Origin: Opitutaceae bacterium
GTDB taxonomy: Bacteria; Verrucomicrobiota; Verrucomicrobiia; Opitutales; Opitutaceae
Assembly (NCBI GenBank): GCA_028822375.1
Contig: JAPKDW010000008.1
Coordinates: forward strand, 1-41,412
DNA length: 41,412 bases
Direction of reading: 5' to 3'
The notes beneath the pieces are model-generated. The model was given only the letters and a program-made list of their open reading frames with translations. It searched no databases and was not told where the DNA came from. The position numbers were made by a program, and so were the translations under genes. Positions 17,473 through 25,944 of the stretch are shown here, piece by piece (the first letter of the stretch is position 1; each line of letters starts with the position of its first letter).

Positions 17473-17649
17473 TCTGGCCTTCTAAGCCAAAAACCAATCT
17501 TCACCCAGAAACCTTATGCCCCCTTAGCAACCCCTTCGAACGCCCCCCCTCCGATAAACCTTGCCCGAATTGTACAATGGATTGCCTAATCAATACAAGA
17601 TGGGTAACCCGTTTCAGTATATCCTCTAACGGTACTTAAATACTCTCTT

Positions 17650-18678
17650 ATGAATTATCCCAAACTCCATAACGCAATGTGGCCCGGCCTCGTAGGCAAG
17701 GGCGGTGACGAACCCGGCGCAGAACCGCCAATTAGCCTCGACCGAATGCTCGAATTAACCGCGGCAGCCGACGTCGACGGACAAAAATTCGAAGGCATCG
17801 ATTACTTCCTCTTTCACCCCCATACCGATCCCGATGCTAGCGAGGACGAGCTTAAGGCAATAGCCGACAAGATCGCCGGTCACGGTTTCACTGTCGGTTC
17901 ACTCGTAGCGCCAATCTGGCCAGGCACCGTTGGCGACGCAGCCATGGGCACCGAGGAACAACAAGGAAAGTTCCTCACCGCCATCGAAAAAGCCTGCCGC
18001 ATAGCGAAGATCTTTAATGAACACGGCGTGCGTCAATACGGTTGCATCCGCATAGACTCGGCCTCCGGAGTCGAAGACTGGCAGAAAGACCCAACCGTCA
18101 ATACGCAGCGTATCGCTGACACATTTAAAAAGGCCGCTCAAATAGCAGCCGACAATGGCGAACGCCTCGCCGCCGAAGGCGAAATCTGCTGGGCAGGCAT
18201 GCACTCCTGGAAGGACATGCTCAACCTGCTAGAAGCAGTCGGAATGCCCGAGTCGCTCGGCTTCCAGTGCGACCTCGCTCACACATACCTTTACCTTCTA
18301 GGCTATAATGCTCCAGAGCATGCGCTCCTAAAAGAAGGCTACAGCCAAGAAGCGTTCGACGCCGCGTATAAGACAATGGCCGACGCCCTACGTCCTTGGA
18401 CCATCGACTTTCACGTTGCCCAAAACGACGGCAGCGTACACGGAACCGGCTCGCACGACAAAACCGGCAAGCACTGCCCAGCCGACGATCCGAACGGTAA
18501 AATAGACATTACCAAATGCTCGGGCTACTGGCTCGAAGGCGCAGCCGAACGCGGCATCAAGCACATCTGCTGGGATGGTTGTATGTTCCCGAATGCCATG
18601 CTCGAAACGCCAAGCACCTGGAACACCATCCTCAAGTCGATGATCGACGTTCGCGACGCTCACGGCTGGAACGCATAA
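17650..18678 (+). CDS. Sugar phosphate isomerase/epimerase (xylose-isomerase-like TIM barrel)
   Basis: A 342-aa cytoplasmic protein of the AP-endonuclease-2/xylose isomerase-like superfamily. Likely metal ligands lie on conserved strands: Glu in [14 protein letters not shown], Asp/His in [11 protein letters not shown], His in [15 protein letters not shown], and a late [10 protein letters not shown]. These proteins isomerise, epimerise or dehydrate sugars, inositols or hydroxypyruvate; the substrate here is unknown. The gene starts a two-gene set with another isomerase-like gene 70 bp downstream, both ending at a strong terminator, which points to one sugar or polyol pathway. No transporter or regulator is adjacent. 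Confidence 0.85.
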   Translation: MNYPKLHNAMWPGLVGKGGDEPGAEPPISLDRMLELTAAADVDGQKFEGIDYFLFHPHTDPDASEDELKAIADKIAGHGFTVGSLVAPIWPGTVGDAAMGTEEQQGKFLTAIEKACRIAKIFNEHGVRQYGCIRIDSASGVEDWQKDPTVNTQRIADTFKKAAQIAADNGERLAAEGEICWAGMHSWKDMLNLLEAVGMPESLGFQCDLAHTYLYLLGYNAPEHALLKEGYSQEAFDAAYKTMADALRPWTIDFHVAQNDGSVHGTGSHDKTGKHCPADDPNGKIDITKCSGYWLEGAAERGIKHICWDGCMFPNAMLETPSTWNTILKSMIDVRDAHGWNA

Positions 18679-18705
18679 AATATCCGAACCAAACTCACTC
18701 AATTC

Positions 18706-18739
18706 CCTAAACACCTAAAAACCTACCACCTAAACACCT
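18706..18739. repeat. 11-bp direct repeat between the two isomerase genes
   Basis: CCTAAACACCT occurs at 18706-18716 and again at 18729-18739, separated by 12 bp that are themselves A/C-rich (AAAAACCTACCA). The second copy ends 9 bp before the next start codon. It may be simple-sequence slippage or a protein-binding or translation-related leader. Confidence 0.5.
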
Positions 18740-18748
18740 CCCAACATT

Positions 18749-19570
18749 ATGGCTAACATTTCTTTAGGCGCAGAAGTCTACACATGGTTCATGCGGGAAA
18801 CCGGAGCCGCCTACGATAACAAGCTCGGTCACATGATCGAAATGGTCGAGAAAGCCGGCTTCGAAGGCATCGAACCGATGCACTTCTGGATGGGCGATCT
18901 TACCGATCCAGCTAAGCTCGCCGATAAACTCGCCCAACATAACGTCAAACTCGCCGGCATCGCCCTCGTCCTCGACTGGAACAATCCCGAAGAAACCGCC
19001 GAAGAGCGCAAGCAAGCCGACAGTGTCATCGAGACCTTGAAGCGGTTCCCCGAAACGCCTCTCTGTACCGTGCAAATGCCAAACGGCCGCCACGAGCTCG
19101 AGCAACGCCGCCTCAACCTCGTCGCTAACGTCAACGCCGTTTCGCGCCGAGCTCACGACGCTGGCCTCAAATGCTCCTTCCACCCGAATTCTCCCGATAG
19201 CTCAATCAACCGTACCGAAGAAGACTACGCAGTCATCCTCAACGGACTTGATTCCAGCGTCACCGGATGGACCCCCGACGTTGGTCACATAGTCAACGGC
19301 GGCATGGATCCACTCACCAAGATGAAAGAGTTCAGCTCCCTCATCAACCACGTCCACTACAAGGACTGGGACGGCAATCCAGAGTGGGCCTTGATGGGCG
19401 AAGGCAAAGTCGATTTCATCGGGATCACTCAATGGCTAGCCGACCAAAATTTCGATGGATGGATCATCTGCGAAGACGAGGCCGACAAAGCAATCGAAGA
19501 TCCAGATGGCGTTACTCTCCACGACGGCGAGTACTGCCAAAAGAATCTCATGCCGATCATCAAAGGCTAA
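18749..19570 (+). CDS. Sugar phosphate isomerase/epimerase (IolE/hydroxypyruvate isomerase-like)
   Basis: A 273-aa TIM-barrel protein of the xylose isomerase-like family. Candidate metal ligands: Glu in GFEGIEPMHFW, His in KCSFHPNSPD, Asp/His in GWTPDVGHIV, His in NHVHYKDWDG and Glu in WIICEDEAD. That set of Glu-His-Asp-His-Glu on successive strands is what this family uses to hold one or two divalent metals. It is the second gene of a two-gene unit and is closed by a strong terminator 26 bp downstream. It may act on the product of the upstream isomerase. The substrate cannot be read from sequence; inosose, a keto-sugar or hydroxypyruvate are family possibilities. Confidence 0.85.
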   Translation: MANISLGAEVYTWFMRETGAAYDNKLGHMIEMVEKAGFEGIEPMHFWMGDLTDPAKLADKLAQHNVKLAGIALVLDWNNPEETAEERKQADSVIETLKRFPETPLCTVQMPNGRHELEQRRLNLVANVNAVSRRAHDAGLKCSFHPNSPDSSINRTEEDYAVILNGLDSSVTGWTPDVGHIVNGGMDPLTKMKEFSSLINHVHYKDWDGNPEWALMGEGKVDFIGITQWLADQNFDGWIICEDEADKAIEDPDGVTLHDGEYCQKNLMPIIKG

Positions 19571-19596
19571 GCTTCATCACCAACCAATTTCCCCAA

Positions 19597-19625
19597 GCCT
19601 CGCAGCAAATGCTGCGAGGCTTTTT
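19597..19625 (+). terminator. Strong intrinsic terminator
   Basis: Perfect 10-bp stem GCCTCGCAGC / GCTGCGAGGC with an AAAT loop, followed by TTTTT. It closes the isomerase pair. Confidence 0.95.
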
Positions 19626-19631
19626 AATCCC

Positions 19632-19662
19632 AGGTAGGGCGGCATCGCCGAGGCCGCAGCAA
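19632..19662 (+). repeat. GTAGGG hairpin repeat, GCGGC/GCCGC form, copy 3
   Basis: 31-bp element with the same AGGTAGGGC header and the same loop ATCGCCGAG as copies 1 and 2, but with stem GCGGC / GCCGC in place of GCTCG / CGAGC. It sits 6 bp after the terminator T-tract. Confidence 0.85.
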
Positions 19663-19709
19663 AACCCAAGCAATCAATCGCCCCTTCCCTATCGTCCCCA
19701 CTCCAACAC

Positions 19710-20354
19710 ATGAACAACATCGAAGAAATCAAACGCCTCGCCTCGCCAGCTCCCATGCCACAAGGCCTCGCCTGGCATAACGGAAATCTCTGGATGGGCT
19801 CCATGACCAATAAAACCATTCATCAGATCGATCCCAACACGGGAGACTCAATCTGGGAAACACCCGCGCCCGGCACTCCTTTCGGCATAACCTCGGTCGG
19901 CGACGAACTACGCGTCCTTTGCGGCGAAACCGAAGAAGACTTCCGCATCATCCGTCGCCTGGTTCCTAGCGAAGGTTTCAATTCCAATTTCAATTTGCCT
20001 TGCCCCCAAGACACCGGATCCCAGCTCAGCTTCAACGGGCGACAACTTCACGTCAGTCAATGGTACAACAAGGTCGTCCTTGCAATCGACGACTATGGTA
20101 ACGTCCAGAAATCCTACGAATCGCCCCACGGCATCGCCGGACAGGTCATCATCGACAAGCGTATCTACCTCGTCACTACAGACAACGAAGAAACCAACGA
20201 ATACTTTCTCACCCGAATCGATTTAGAGAGCGACAACGCCACCGACATCGCAAAGATCCCTTTCCCCGCCCGAGCCCTCGCCTTCGACGGCCAAAACTTC
20301 TGGACCAATCACCGAGCAGCCGACCAAATCGTCAGCTTCAAGCGCCCCGATTGA
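19710..20354 (+). CDS. Short beta-propeller protein (SMP-30/NHL/glutamine-cyclotransferase-like)
   Basis: A 214-aa, probably cytoplasmic protein made of repeated strand motifs: GLAWHNGNLWMGSMTNKTIH near the start and ALAFDGQNFWTNHRAADQIV near the end are the same blade sequence in different positions, with PFGITSVGDELRVLCGE and QLSFNGRQLHVSQWYNKVVL between. That is the layout of a beta-propeller whose strands close the ring, but at about five blades it is shorter than usual. No catalytic residues can be assigned. Propellers of this type bind or hydrolyse sugars and lactones; a link with the upstream isomerases is possible but there is a terminator between them. Confidence 0.7.
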   Translation: MNNIEEIKRLASPAPMPQGLAWHNGNLWMGSMTNKTIHQIDPNTGDSIWETPAPGTPFGITSVGDELRVLCGETEEDFRIIRRLVPSEGFNSNFNLPCPQDTGSQLSFNGRQLHVSQWYNKVVLAIDDYGNVQKSYESPHGIAGQVIIDKRIYLVTTDNEETNEYFLTRIDLESDNATDIAKIPFPARALAFDGQNFWTNHRAADQIVSFKRPD

Positions 20355-20402
20355 TCCCGCAACAATAGACAAAATTCGTCATCGCATTCTCTAAACCCGA
20401 AA

Positions 20403-23111
20403 ATGCCAAACGCCCTCCACATCTCCCCTCTCGGCCACCTCCTCCTCTCACCAGGCATCGAAACCACCCTCGACACCCAAGACGCCAGCGCCAAAAAGGT
20501 AATCCGCGCCTTCCAACGCTCCTCCGCCGAAGGCCTCTTCACCCTCGCCGCCACCGCCACCCACTCCCTCGACCCCAGCCTAATCTACTGGAAAGACTTC
20601 GCCTCCCGGTACCTCGCCGCTCTCTGCCGCCTCAACGCTGCCGCGCTCGACATCGCCACCCACATCGAAGCCCCGCGCGAAGAAGAGCTCGCCTTCATCG
20701 CCCTCAACGCCCCTCCCACAACCGGTGCCGAATATCTGAATACAGACACCCTCGTCGCCCACTGGATCGACCTCACCCAGTGGACCCAACAAGAACTCCA
20801 AGAAAGCCAACTCCCCCTCTCCGACTGGCTAAAGAAAAATGCCCCAAAATGGCACCAAGTCGGCCGCGTCTGCTTCCACCTCGCCGAAAACCCCAACGAC
20901 CCCGAATGCCCCTTCGCCTTCATGGCCACCTACGCGCCCACCATTACCCAAACCGGCCGCGTCCAATTTCTCCCCCTCGGAAACGCCCTCCAAGAATACG
21001 CCGGCAGCCAAAACAAAACCAAACTCATCCAACTCCTCGAACCCGTCCATCACGCTTCCCAACAAATCCCATTCGTATCCCGTTTAGTAGATACAGGCGA
21101 CATCTACCATCCTCTCGCCTGGACGCCCCAAGAAGCCCACAGCTTCCTCAAATCCATCCCCCAACTTGAAGAAAACGGCCTGCTCACTCGACTCCCCAAC
21201 TGGTGGCGAACCCGAAAACGCGCCCAAGCCTCCGTCACCGTCGGCGAAGAAACCAAAAGCCTCTTCGGCGTCAACACCCTCCTCAACTTCCGCGTCCAAG
21301 TCGCCCTCGGAGACCAAAATCTCAGCCAAGCGGAAATCGACGCCCTGCTCGCCGGACCCGACGGACTCGTAAAGCTCAACGGCCAATGGATCGAAGTCGA
21401 TAAAGAGAAACTCCAACAAGCCCTCACCCACTGGGAAAAAGTCCAAGCCGCCGCCGCCGGCGGCGCCATAACCTTCGCCCAAGGCATGCGCCTCCTCGCC
21501 GGTGCCAGCCAATACACCGGCACCCAAGACGAAAACGACCCCCAAGAAATCCTAGAATGGACCGCCATCAATGCCGGCACCTGGCTCGCCGACATCCTCG
21601 CCCAACTACGCGACCCCAAAAAAATCTCCCCCAAACAAAAACATCCCAACCTCCAAGGCACCCTCCGCCCCTATCAAGAAGACGGATACAGCTGGCTTCT
21701 ACTCCTCACCCAACTAAAACTCGGCGCCTGCCTCGCCGACGACATGGGCCTCGGAAAAACCATCCAAATCATCGCCCTCCTCCTCTCCCTAAAAGACAAA
21801 ACCCTTCATCATTCATCCCTCACCCTTCATCCTTCTCTCCTCGTCCTCCCCGCCTCGCTGCTCGCCAACTGGAAAAGCGAATTCGAAAAATTCGCCCCCA
21901 GCCTCCGTCTCAAATTTCTCCACCCCTCCGAAACCCCCAAAGCCGAACTCGAAGCCCTCTCCCAAGACCCCCAAACAAGCCTCGCTCAAACCGACATCGC
22001 CCTCACCACCTACGGCATGATCACACGCCAAGATTGGATTTCGGATACAGACTGGAATCTCGTCATCCTCGACGAAGCCCAAGCCATAAAAAACCCTAAC
22101 ACCCGCCAAACCCGCGCCGTCAAAAAACTGAAAAGCCAAACCCGCATCGCCCTCACCGGCACGCCCATCGAAAACAAACTTACCGATCTCTGGTCCCTCT
22201 TCGACTTCGCCTGCCCCGGACTCCTAGGCAACGCCGCCACCTTCCACGAATACACCAAAACCCTCTCCACCAAAGAAGGCCCCAACTACGCCCCCCTGCG
22301 CCAACTCGTATCCCCCTACATACTACGCCGCCTTAAAACTGACAAAAACGTAATCTCCGACCTCCCCGAAAAAACCGAAGTCAACGCCTACTGCAACCTC
22401 GCCCCCAAACAAGCCACCCTTTACCAAAAAGCCGTCCGCGAACTAGCCGCAGGCCTCAAAGACTCCGAAGGCATCCAACGAAGTGGCCTCGTCCTCACCA
22501 CCCTCATGCGGCTCAAGCAAATCTGCAACCACCCCAGCCAAGCGACAGGAGATAACGAATACAAACCTGCCTCCAGCGGAAAATTCGAACGCCTCCGCGA
22601 GCTCTGCGAAGAAATCGCCGCCCGCCAAGAAAAAGTCCTGATTTTTACCCAATTCAAAGAAATCATCGACCCGCTCACCCTCTTCCTCGCCGACATCTTT
22701 AAACGTCCCGGCCTCAGCCTCCACGGCGGCACCCCCGTCTCTCAACGCAAAAAACACGTCGACGCCTTTCAAAAAGAAAACGGCCCCCCTTTCTTCGTGC
22801 TCTCCCTCAAAGCCGGCGGCTCCGGCCTCACCCTCACCGCCGCCAGCCACGTCATCCACTTCGACCGCTGGTGGAACCCCGCCGTAGAAAACCAGGCCAC
22901 CGACCGCGCCTTCCGGATCGGCCAAAAGAAAAACGTGCTCGTGCACAAATTCATATCCCGAGGCAGCGTCGAAGAAAAAGTCGACCGCCTCATCGCCGAA
23001 AAACGCTCCCTCGCCGACAGCCTCCTCGAAGGCGAAGCCCAACCCAAACTCACCGACCTCACCGACACCGAACTCCTAGACCTAATCTCCCTAGACATCA
23101 CCCAAAGATAG
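20403..23111 (+). CDS. SNF2-family DNA-dependent ATPase
   Basis: A 902-aa Swi2/Snf2-type translocase. The ATPase core starts near residue 415: motif I ADDMGLGKT (445-453), motif II DEAQ (557-560), motif III ALTGTPIENKLTDLWSLFDF, motif IV LIFTQFKEI, motif V LKAGGSGLTLTAASHV and motif VI ATDRAFRIGQ near 833. The first 400 residues are a separate N-terminal region of the kind seen in bacterial SNF2 proteins. A C/T-rich repeat lies inside the coding sequence (21812-21834) and encodes part of a variable loop between motifs I and Ia. The next gene, 80 bp on, encodes a SWIM zinc-finger protein, a known genomic partner of bacterial SNF2 ATPases. A role in remodelling protein-DNA complexes is inferred. 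Confidence 0.93.
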   Translation: MPNALHISPLGHLLLSPGIETTLDTQDASAKKVIRAFQRSSAEGLFTLAATATHSLDPSLIYWKDFASRYLAALCRLNAAALDIATHIEAPREEELAFIALNAPPTTGAEYLNTDTLVAHWIDLTQWTQQELQESQLPLSDWLKKNAPKWHQVGRVCFHLAENPNDPECPFAFMATYAPTITQTGRVQFLPLGNALQEYAGSQNKTKLIQLLEPVHHASQQIPFVSRLVDTGDIYHPLAWTPQEAHSFLKSIPQLEENGLLTRLPNWWRTRKRAQASVTVGEETKSLFGVNTLLNFRVQVALGDQNLSQAEIDALLAGPDGLVKLNGQWIEVDKEKLQQALTHWEKVQAAAAGGAITFAQGMRLLAGASQYTGTQDENDPQEILEWTAINAGTWLADILAQLRDPKKISPKQKHPNLQGTLRPYQEDGYSWLLLLTQLKLGACLADDMGLGKTIQIIALLLSLKDKTLHHSSLTLHPSLLVLPASLLANWKSEFEKFAPSLRLKFLHPSETPKAELEALSQDPQTSLAQTDIALTTYGMITRQDWISDTDWNLVILDEAQAIKNPNTRQTRAVKKLKSQTRIALTGTPIENKLTDLWSLFDFACPGLLGNAATFHEYTKTLSTKEGPNYAPLRQLVSPYILRRLKTDKNVISDLPEKTEVNAYCNLAPKQATLYQKAVRELAAGLKDSEGIQRSGLVLTTLMRLKQICNHPSQATGDNEYKPASSGKFERLRELCEEIAARQEKVLIFTQFKEIIDPLTLFLADIFKRPGLSLHGGTPVSQRKKHVDAFQKENGPPFFVLSLKAGGSGLTLTAASHVIHFDRWWNPAVENQATDRAFRIGQKKNVLVHKFISRGSVEEKVDRLIAEKRSLADSLLEGEAQPKLTDLTDTELLDLISLDITQR
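21812..21834 (+). repeat. Leader-type C/T-rich repeat inside the SNF2 gene
   Basis: 23 bp, starting TTCATCCCTCACCC and ending CTTCATCCTT, identical at 22 of 23 positions to the untranslated leader at 23163-23185. In frame it encodes part of SSLTLHPSLL. Confidence 0.8.
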
Positions 23112-23120
23112 AGCAGCCAA

Positions 23121-23151
23121 AGGTAGGGCGGCATCGCCGAGGCCGCAGCAA
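23121..23151 (+). repeat. GTAGGG hairpin repeat, GCGGC/GCCGC form, copy 4
   Basis: 31 bp identical to the copy at 19632-19662, same strand, starting 10 bp after the SNF2 stop and ending about 40 bp before the SWIM gene. It sits between two genes that look co-transcribed. Confidence 0.85.
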
Positions 23152-23162
23152 CCCAAATCCAC

Positions 23163-23185
23163 TTCATCCTTCACCCTTCATCCTT
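23163..23185 (+). repeat. C/T-rich leader repeat before the SWIM gene
   Basis: TTCATCCTTCACCC followed by TTCATCCTT, ending 6 bp before ATG 23192, where a Shine-Dalgarno would normally be. A related tract (TTCAACCTTCATCCTTCAA, 29819-29837) ends 8 bp before the sulfatase ATG. Confidence 0.7.
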
Positions 23186-23191
23186 AAAAAA

Positions 23192-24274
23192 ATGTCCCGC
23201 TACAACGACTATGACGAATACCCCCGCTACATCCCCGTAGCCGAACGCCAAGCCAACGCCACCAAAGAAGTCAAAAAGCTCCGCAAGCAGGGCTACGACA
23301 TCCAGCCCATCGAGTCCTTCCGCAACCGAAAGATCGCCCAATCCTTTTGGGGCCACGCCTGGTGCCGTCACCTCGAAACCTACAGCGACTATGAAAGCCG
23401 TCTCCCGCGCGGCCGCACCTACGTACGTAACGGCTCAGTTTGCCACCTCGAAATCAAATCCGGCCAAATCGAAGCCTTCGTTAGCGGCTCCGAACTCTAT
23501 GAAATCAAGATCAAAATCGACAAACTGCCTGCCGCAAAATGGACTGCCCTAAAAAAGAGCTGCACCGGTAAAATCGGTAGCCTCCTTGAACTTCTCCAAG
23601 GCAAACTCTCCGACGAAGTTATGACCTTCGTCACCAATCCAAGAGAGGGCCTCTTCCCCGATCCCCAAGAAATCCACCTCGACTGTAACTGCCCCGACTA
23701 CGCCGACCTCTGCAAGCACCTCGCCTCCGTTCTCTACGGCGTCGGCGTGCGCCTCGACGACCAACCCGAGCTCCTCTTCCTCCTCCGAGGAGTCGATCAA
23801 AACGAACTCATCGAGACCAGCCTCAGCGGAACCTTCGACGCCTCCAAACCCAGCAAACGCCGCCGCATAGCCACGACCGACCTCTCCAATATCTTCGGAG
23901 TAGACGTCTCCTCCGAAGCTCCCCTCGAAACCAAAACGCCCGACTCCCCAGCTCCTCTAAAACGCCCAATCCCCAAAACGCCCGCCAAGAAAGCAGCCAA
24001 AAAAGTCGCCCGTAAAAAGAAACGTGCCCCCAAGAAAACCACCCCTCCCCCATCCCCGAAAACCGGAAACGATATCCGCAAACTCCGCCGTAAATTCGGC
24101 ATGAGCGAATACGAATTCGGATTCATAATAGACGTCAGCGCCCAAACCATCGGCAACTGGGAAAGCAAAGGCAAATCCCCTCACAATGCTCGAAAAAAAA
24201 ATCAGCAAGAACTGGATACAATCGCCCCCCTCACAAAACCCGCAGCCTGGGATCGATTGAACGAATATTTATAA
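23192..24274 (+). CDS. SWIM zinc-finger protein with Lys-rich tail and C-terminal HTH
   Basis: A 360-aa protein. The SWIM zinc finger is Cys165-x-Cys167-x6-Cys174-x-His176 within CNCPDYADLCKHLASVLYGV. Upstream, QSFWGHAWCRHLETYSDYES and RGRTYVRNGSVCHLEI are typical of SWIM partners of SNF2 ATPases. From about 256 to 293 it is Lys/Pro/Ala-rich (TPAKKAAKKVARKKKRAPKK), like histone H1 or chlamydial Hc tails. Residues about 295-330 form a helix-turn-helix (LRRKFGMSEYEFGFIIDVSA, QTIGNWESKG), as in plant-type MerR/XRE-like DNA binders. Zinc finger, basic tail and HTH together point to DNA binding next to the SNF2 motor. I chose ATG 23192; the frame is open upstream only as a shadow of the SNF2 gene. 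Confidence 0.88.
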   Translation: MSRYNDYDEYPRYIPVAERQANATKEVKKLRKQGYDIQPIESFRNRKIAQSFWGHAWCRHLETYSDYESRLPRGRTYVRNGSVCHLEIKSGQIEAFVSGSELYEIKIKIDKLPAAKWTALKKSCTGKIGSLLELLQGKLSDEVMTFVTNPREGLFPDPQEIHLDCNCPDYADLCKHLASVLYGVGVRLDDQPELLFLLRGVDQNELIETSLSGTFDASKPSKRRRIATTDLSNIFGVDVSSEAPLETKTPDSPAPLKRPIPKTPAKKAAKKVARKKKRAPKKTTPPPSPKTGNDIRKLRRKFGMSEYEFGFIIDVSAQTIGNWESKGKSPHNARKKNQQELDTIAPLTKPAAWDRLNEYL

Positions 24275-24316
24275 CCAATATCATTTGGCCCACAGATTGT
24301 TTCGAATGAAAACTAA

Positions 24317-24430
24317 GCCCACGAATCACTCGACGTAGCGGAGCGTAGATGGCGAAGCAATCATCACGAATCCGATCAACTCCTACCTCTAGAATAGACC
24401 CATTCGTGAAAATTCGTGTCATTCGTGGGC
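24317..24430. repeat. Element bounded by a 10-bp inverted repeat
   Basis: GCCCACGAAT (24317-24326) and ATTCGTGGGC (24421-24430) are perfect inverted repeats. Inside are further ACGAAT / ATTCGT copies, with CATTCGTGAAAATTCGTG just before the right end. It holds no ORF. It looks like a small non-coding repeat in the 24275-24590 gap. Confidence 0.55.
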
Positions 24431-24500
24431 AAAACAACCCTCTAACCACTCCACTAAGCGACTTGCCAATCCCTCCAAAACGTCCGAAAAGTCATAACCC

Positions 24501-24566
24501 GTAGGGCCGTGCCGCGATCTTAAACAACTCTCTAACTCCGCGGCGTGTCGCAAGCGACAGCCCTAC
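24501..24566. repeat. Paired inverted GTAGGGC hairpin element
   Basis: Header GTAGGGC (24501-24507) and its inverse GCCCTAC (24560-24566) bound the unit. Inside are a stem GCCGCG / CGCGGC with a long loop and a tight hairpin TGTCGC-aa-GCGACA (24546-24559). It belongs to the same repeat family and lies 25 bp before the redoxin gene. Confidence 0.7.
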
Positions 24567-24590
24567 ATCGAAGACTCCCAATATAATCCA

Positions 24591-25790
24591 ATGAATGCAC
24601 TAAAACCCGCTGCTCTTTTCTTCATCACACTCCTCGTTGGTTCCCTTGCCTTCGCCGCCTCACCCAAAGACCTGCCCGATGGATTCACCACATTGGAAAT
24701 CGGTGACGACGCGCCCGGCTTCTCGCTTCCCGGAACCGACGGGAAACAATACTCCCTAAAGGACTTCTCAGGCACGGACCTTTTGGTCGTGTACTTCACC
24801 GGTACGCATTGCCCCACTTCCCACGGCGCCATGGGACGCGTGAAGCAGTTCGTAAAGGATTTTGAGAAGGAGAGTTTCTCCTTCGTCGCGATCAACCCGA
24901 ATCACTCTTCCGGGTTGCGGCCTGACGAATTCGGCCATACCGACTACGACGAAACGTTCGCCGATTCGAAACGTTATGCCGAAGACTACGAGTGGACCTT
25001 CCCGTTCCTCTTCGATGGCGACAAGCAACTGACCGCCCGGGCATACGGCTGTCTCGCGACCCCGCACGTATTCATTTTCGATAAGGAACGTAAGCTCCGT
25101 TACAATGGACGCTTCGACGATTCACGATTCGCAGATCCCGCCACGGTCAAGCACCCCGACGCCCGAAACGCAGTTGATGCTTTGCTCGCCGGAAACCCCG
25201 TCCCTGTCGAAACCACTCGTCCTCATGGCTGCTCTACCAAATGGAAAGAACGCAGCCTTCACGTCGTTGAAGAAGAAACCCAGTGGCAGTCCATCGAGGC
25301 CACAATCGAGGAGATCGACGCGGCCGGAGTCGCCGATCTCGCCAAGAACGGTACCGAAAAGATACGCCTAATTAACGTTTGGGCAACTTGGTGCCAGCCT
25401 TGCGTCGAGGAATTCCCAGACCTCACCGCCATTGCTCGCAAATTTAGCCGACGCGAATTCGAGCTCATCACCATCAGCCTCGACCAACCCAAGCAGATGG
25501 GCAAAGCCAAAACCTTCCTCGGCAAGCAACGCGCCATCATGAGCGACAAGCTCCGCAAATCCGTCGAAGCCGAAGGCCGGAGCACCAACAACTACCTTTA
25601 TTCAGGAACGAATATCGACGACCTAGCCGATGCCCTCGATCCAGATTGGCCCGGGCCAGTACCGTATTCTGTCCTGATCGACCAGAGCGGCAAAGTCCTC
25701 TATCGAAAGCTCGGCAAAATCGACCCCGAAGTCGTACGCATTGAGATCCTAGATACCTTGACGCGCCACTACATCGCTCCCATCGAATAA
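24591..25790 (+). CDS. Exported protein with two tandem thioredoxin-fold domains
   Basis: 399 aa with a signal peptide (residues 1-23, ending LAFAAS). Domain 1 (about 35-200) is AhpC/redoxin-like: GDDAPGFSLPGTDGKQYSL, then FTGTHCPTSHGAM with Cys74 as the only active-site-like cysteine (CPTS, no second Cys). Domain 2 (about 235-395) is TlpA/ResA-like with the WATWCQPCVEEFPDL active site (Cys268, Cys271) and a cis-Pro loop VPYSVLIDQSGKV. A periplasmic thiol-disulfide role is likely; the first domain could act as a peroxidase or as a docking module and the second as its reductant. Such fusions occur in Planctomycetes and Verrucomicrobia. The gene stands alone. Confidence 0.85.
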   Translation: MNALKPAALFFITLLVGSLAFAASPKDLPDGFTTLEIGDDAPGFSLPGTDGKQYSLKDFSGTDLLVVYFTGTHCPTSHGAMGRVKQFVKDFEKESFSFVAINPNHSSGLRPDEFGHTDYDETFADSKRYAEDYEWTFPFLFDGDKQLTARAYGCLATPHVFIFDKERKLRYNGRFDDSRFADPATVKHPDARNAVDALLAGNPVPVETTRPHGCSTKWKERSLHVVEEETQWQSIEATIEEIDAAGVADLAKNGTEKIRLINVWATWCQPCVEEFPDLTAIARKFSRREFELITISLDQPKQMGKAKTFLGKQRAIMSDKLRKSVEAEGRSTNNYLYSGTNIDDLADALDPDWPGPVPYSVLIDQSGKVLYRKLGKIDPEVVRIEILDTLTRHYIAPIE

Positions 25791-25944
25791 GCCTATCGCC
25801 AGAGCCGACCTTACTCCCTAGAAAACGGGGCTTGGAAGGGACGTCCTAGTAAAATAACAAGGTCCCACGAAGGCCCGATTACTAAATACCCTATTTTCGT
25901 TACACTTTTTCTACCCTTACTGAAGCCCAACCACACACCATCAT

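Noticed and set aside
17602-17610. GGGTAACCC palindrome upstream of the isomerase genes as operator
   Set aside because: Only 9 bp, odd-centred, no second copy nearby; too short to support.
22871-23191. N-terminal extension of the SWIM protein
   Set aside because: It is Arg/Pro-rich shadow translation of the SNF2 gene end and of repeat copy 4.
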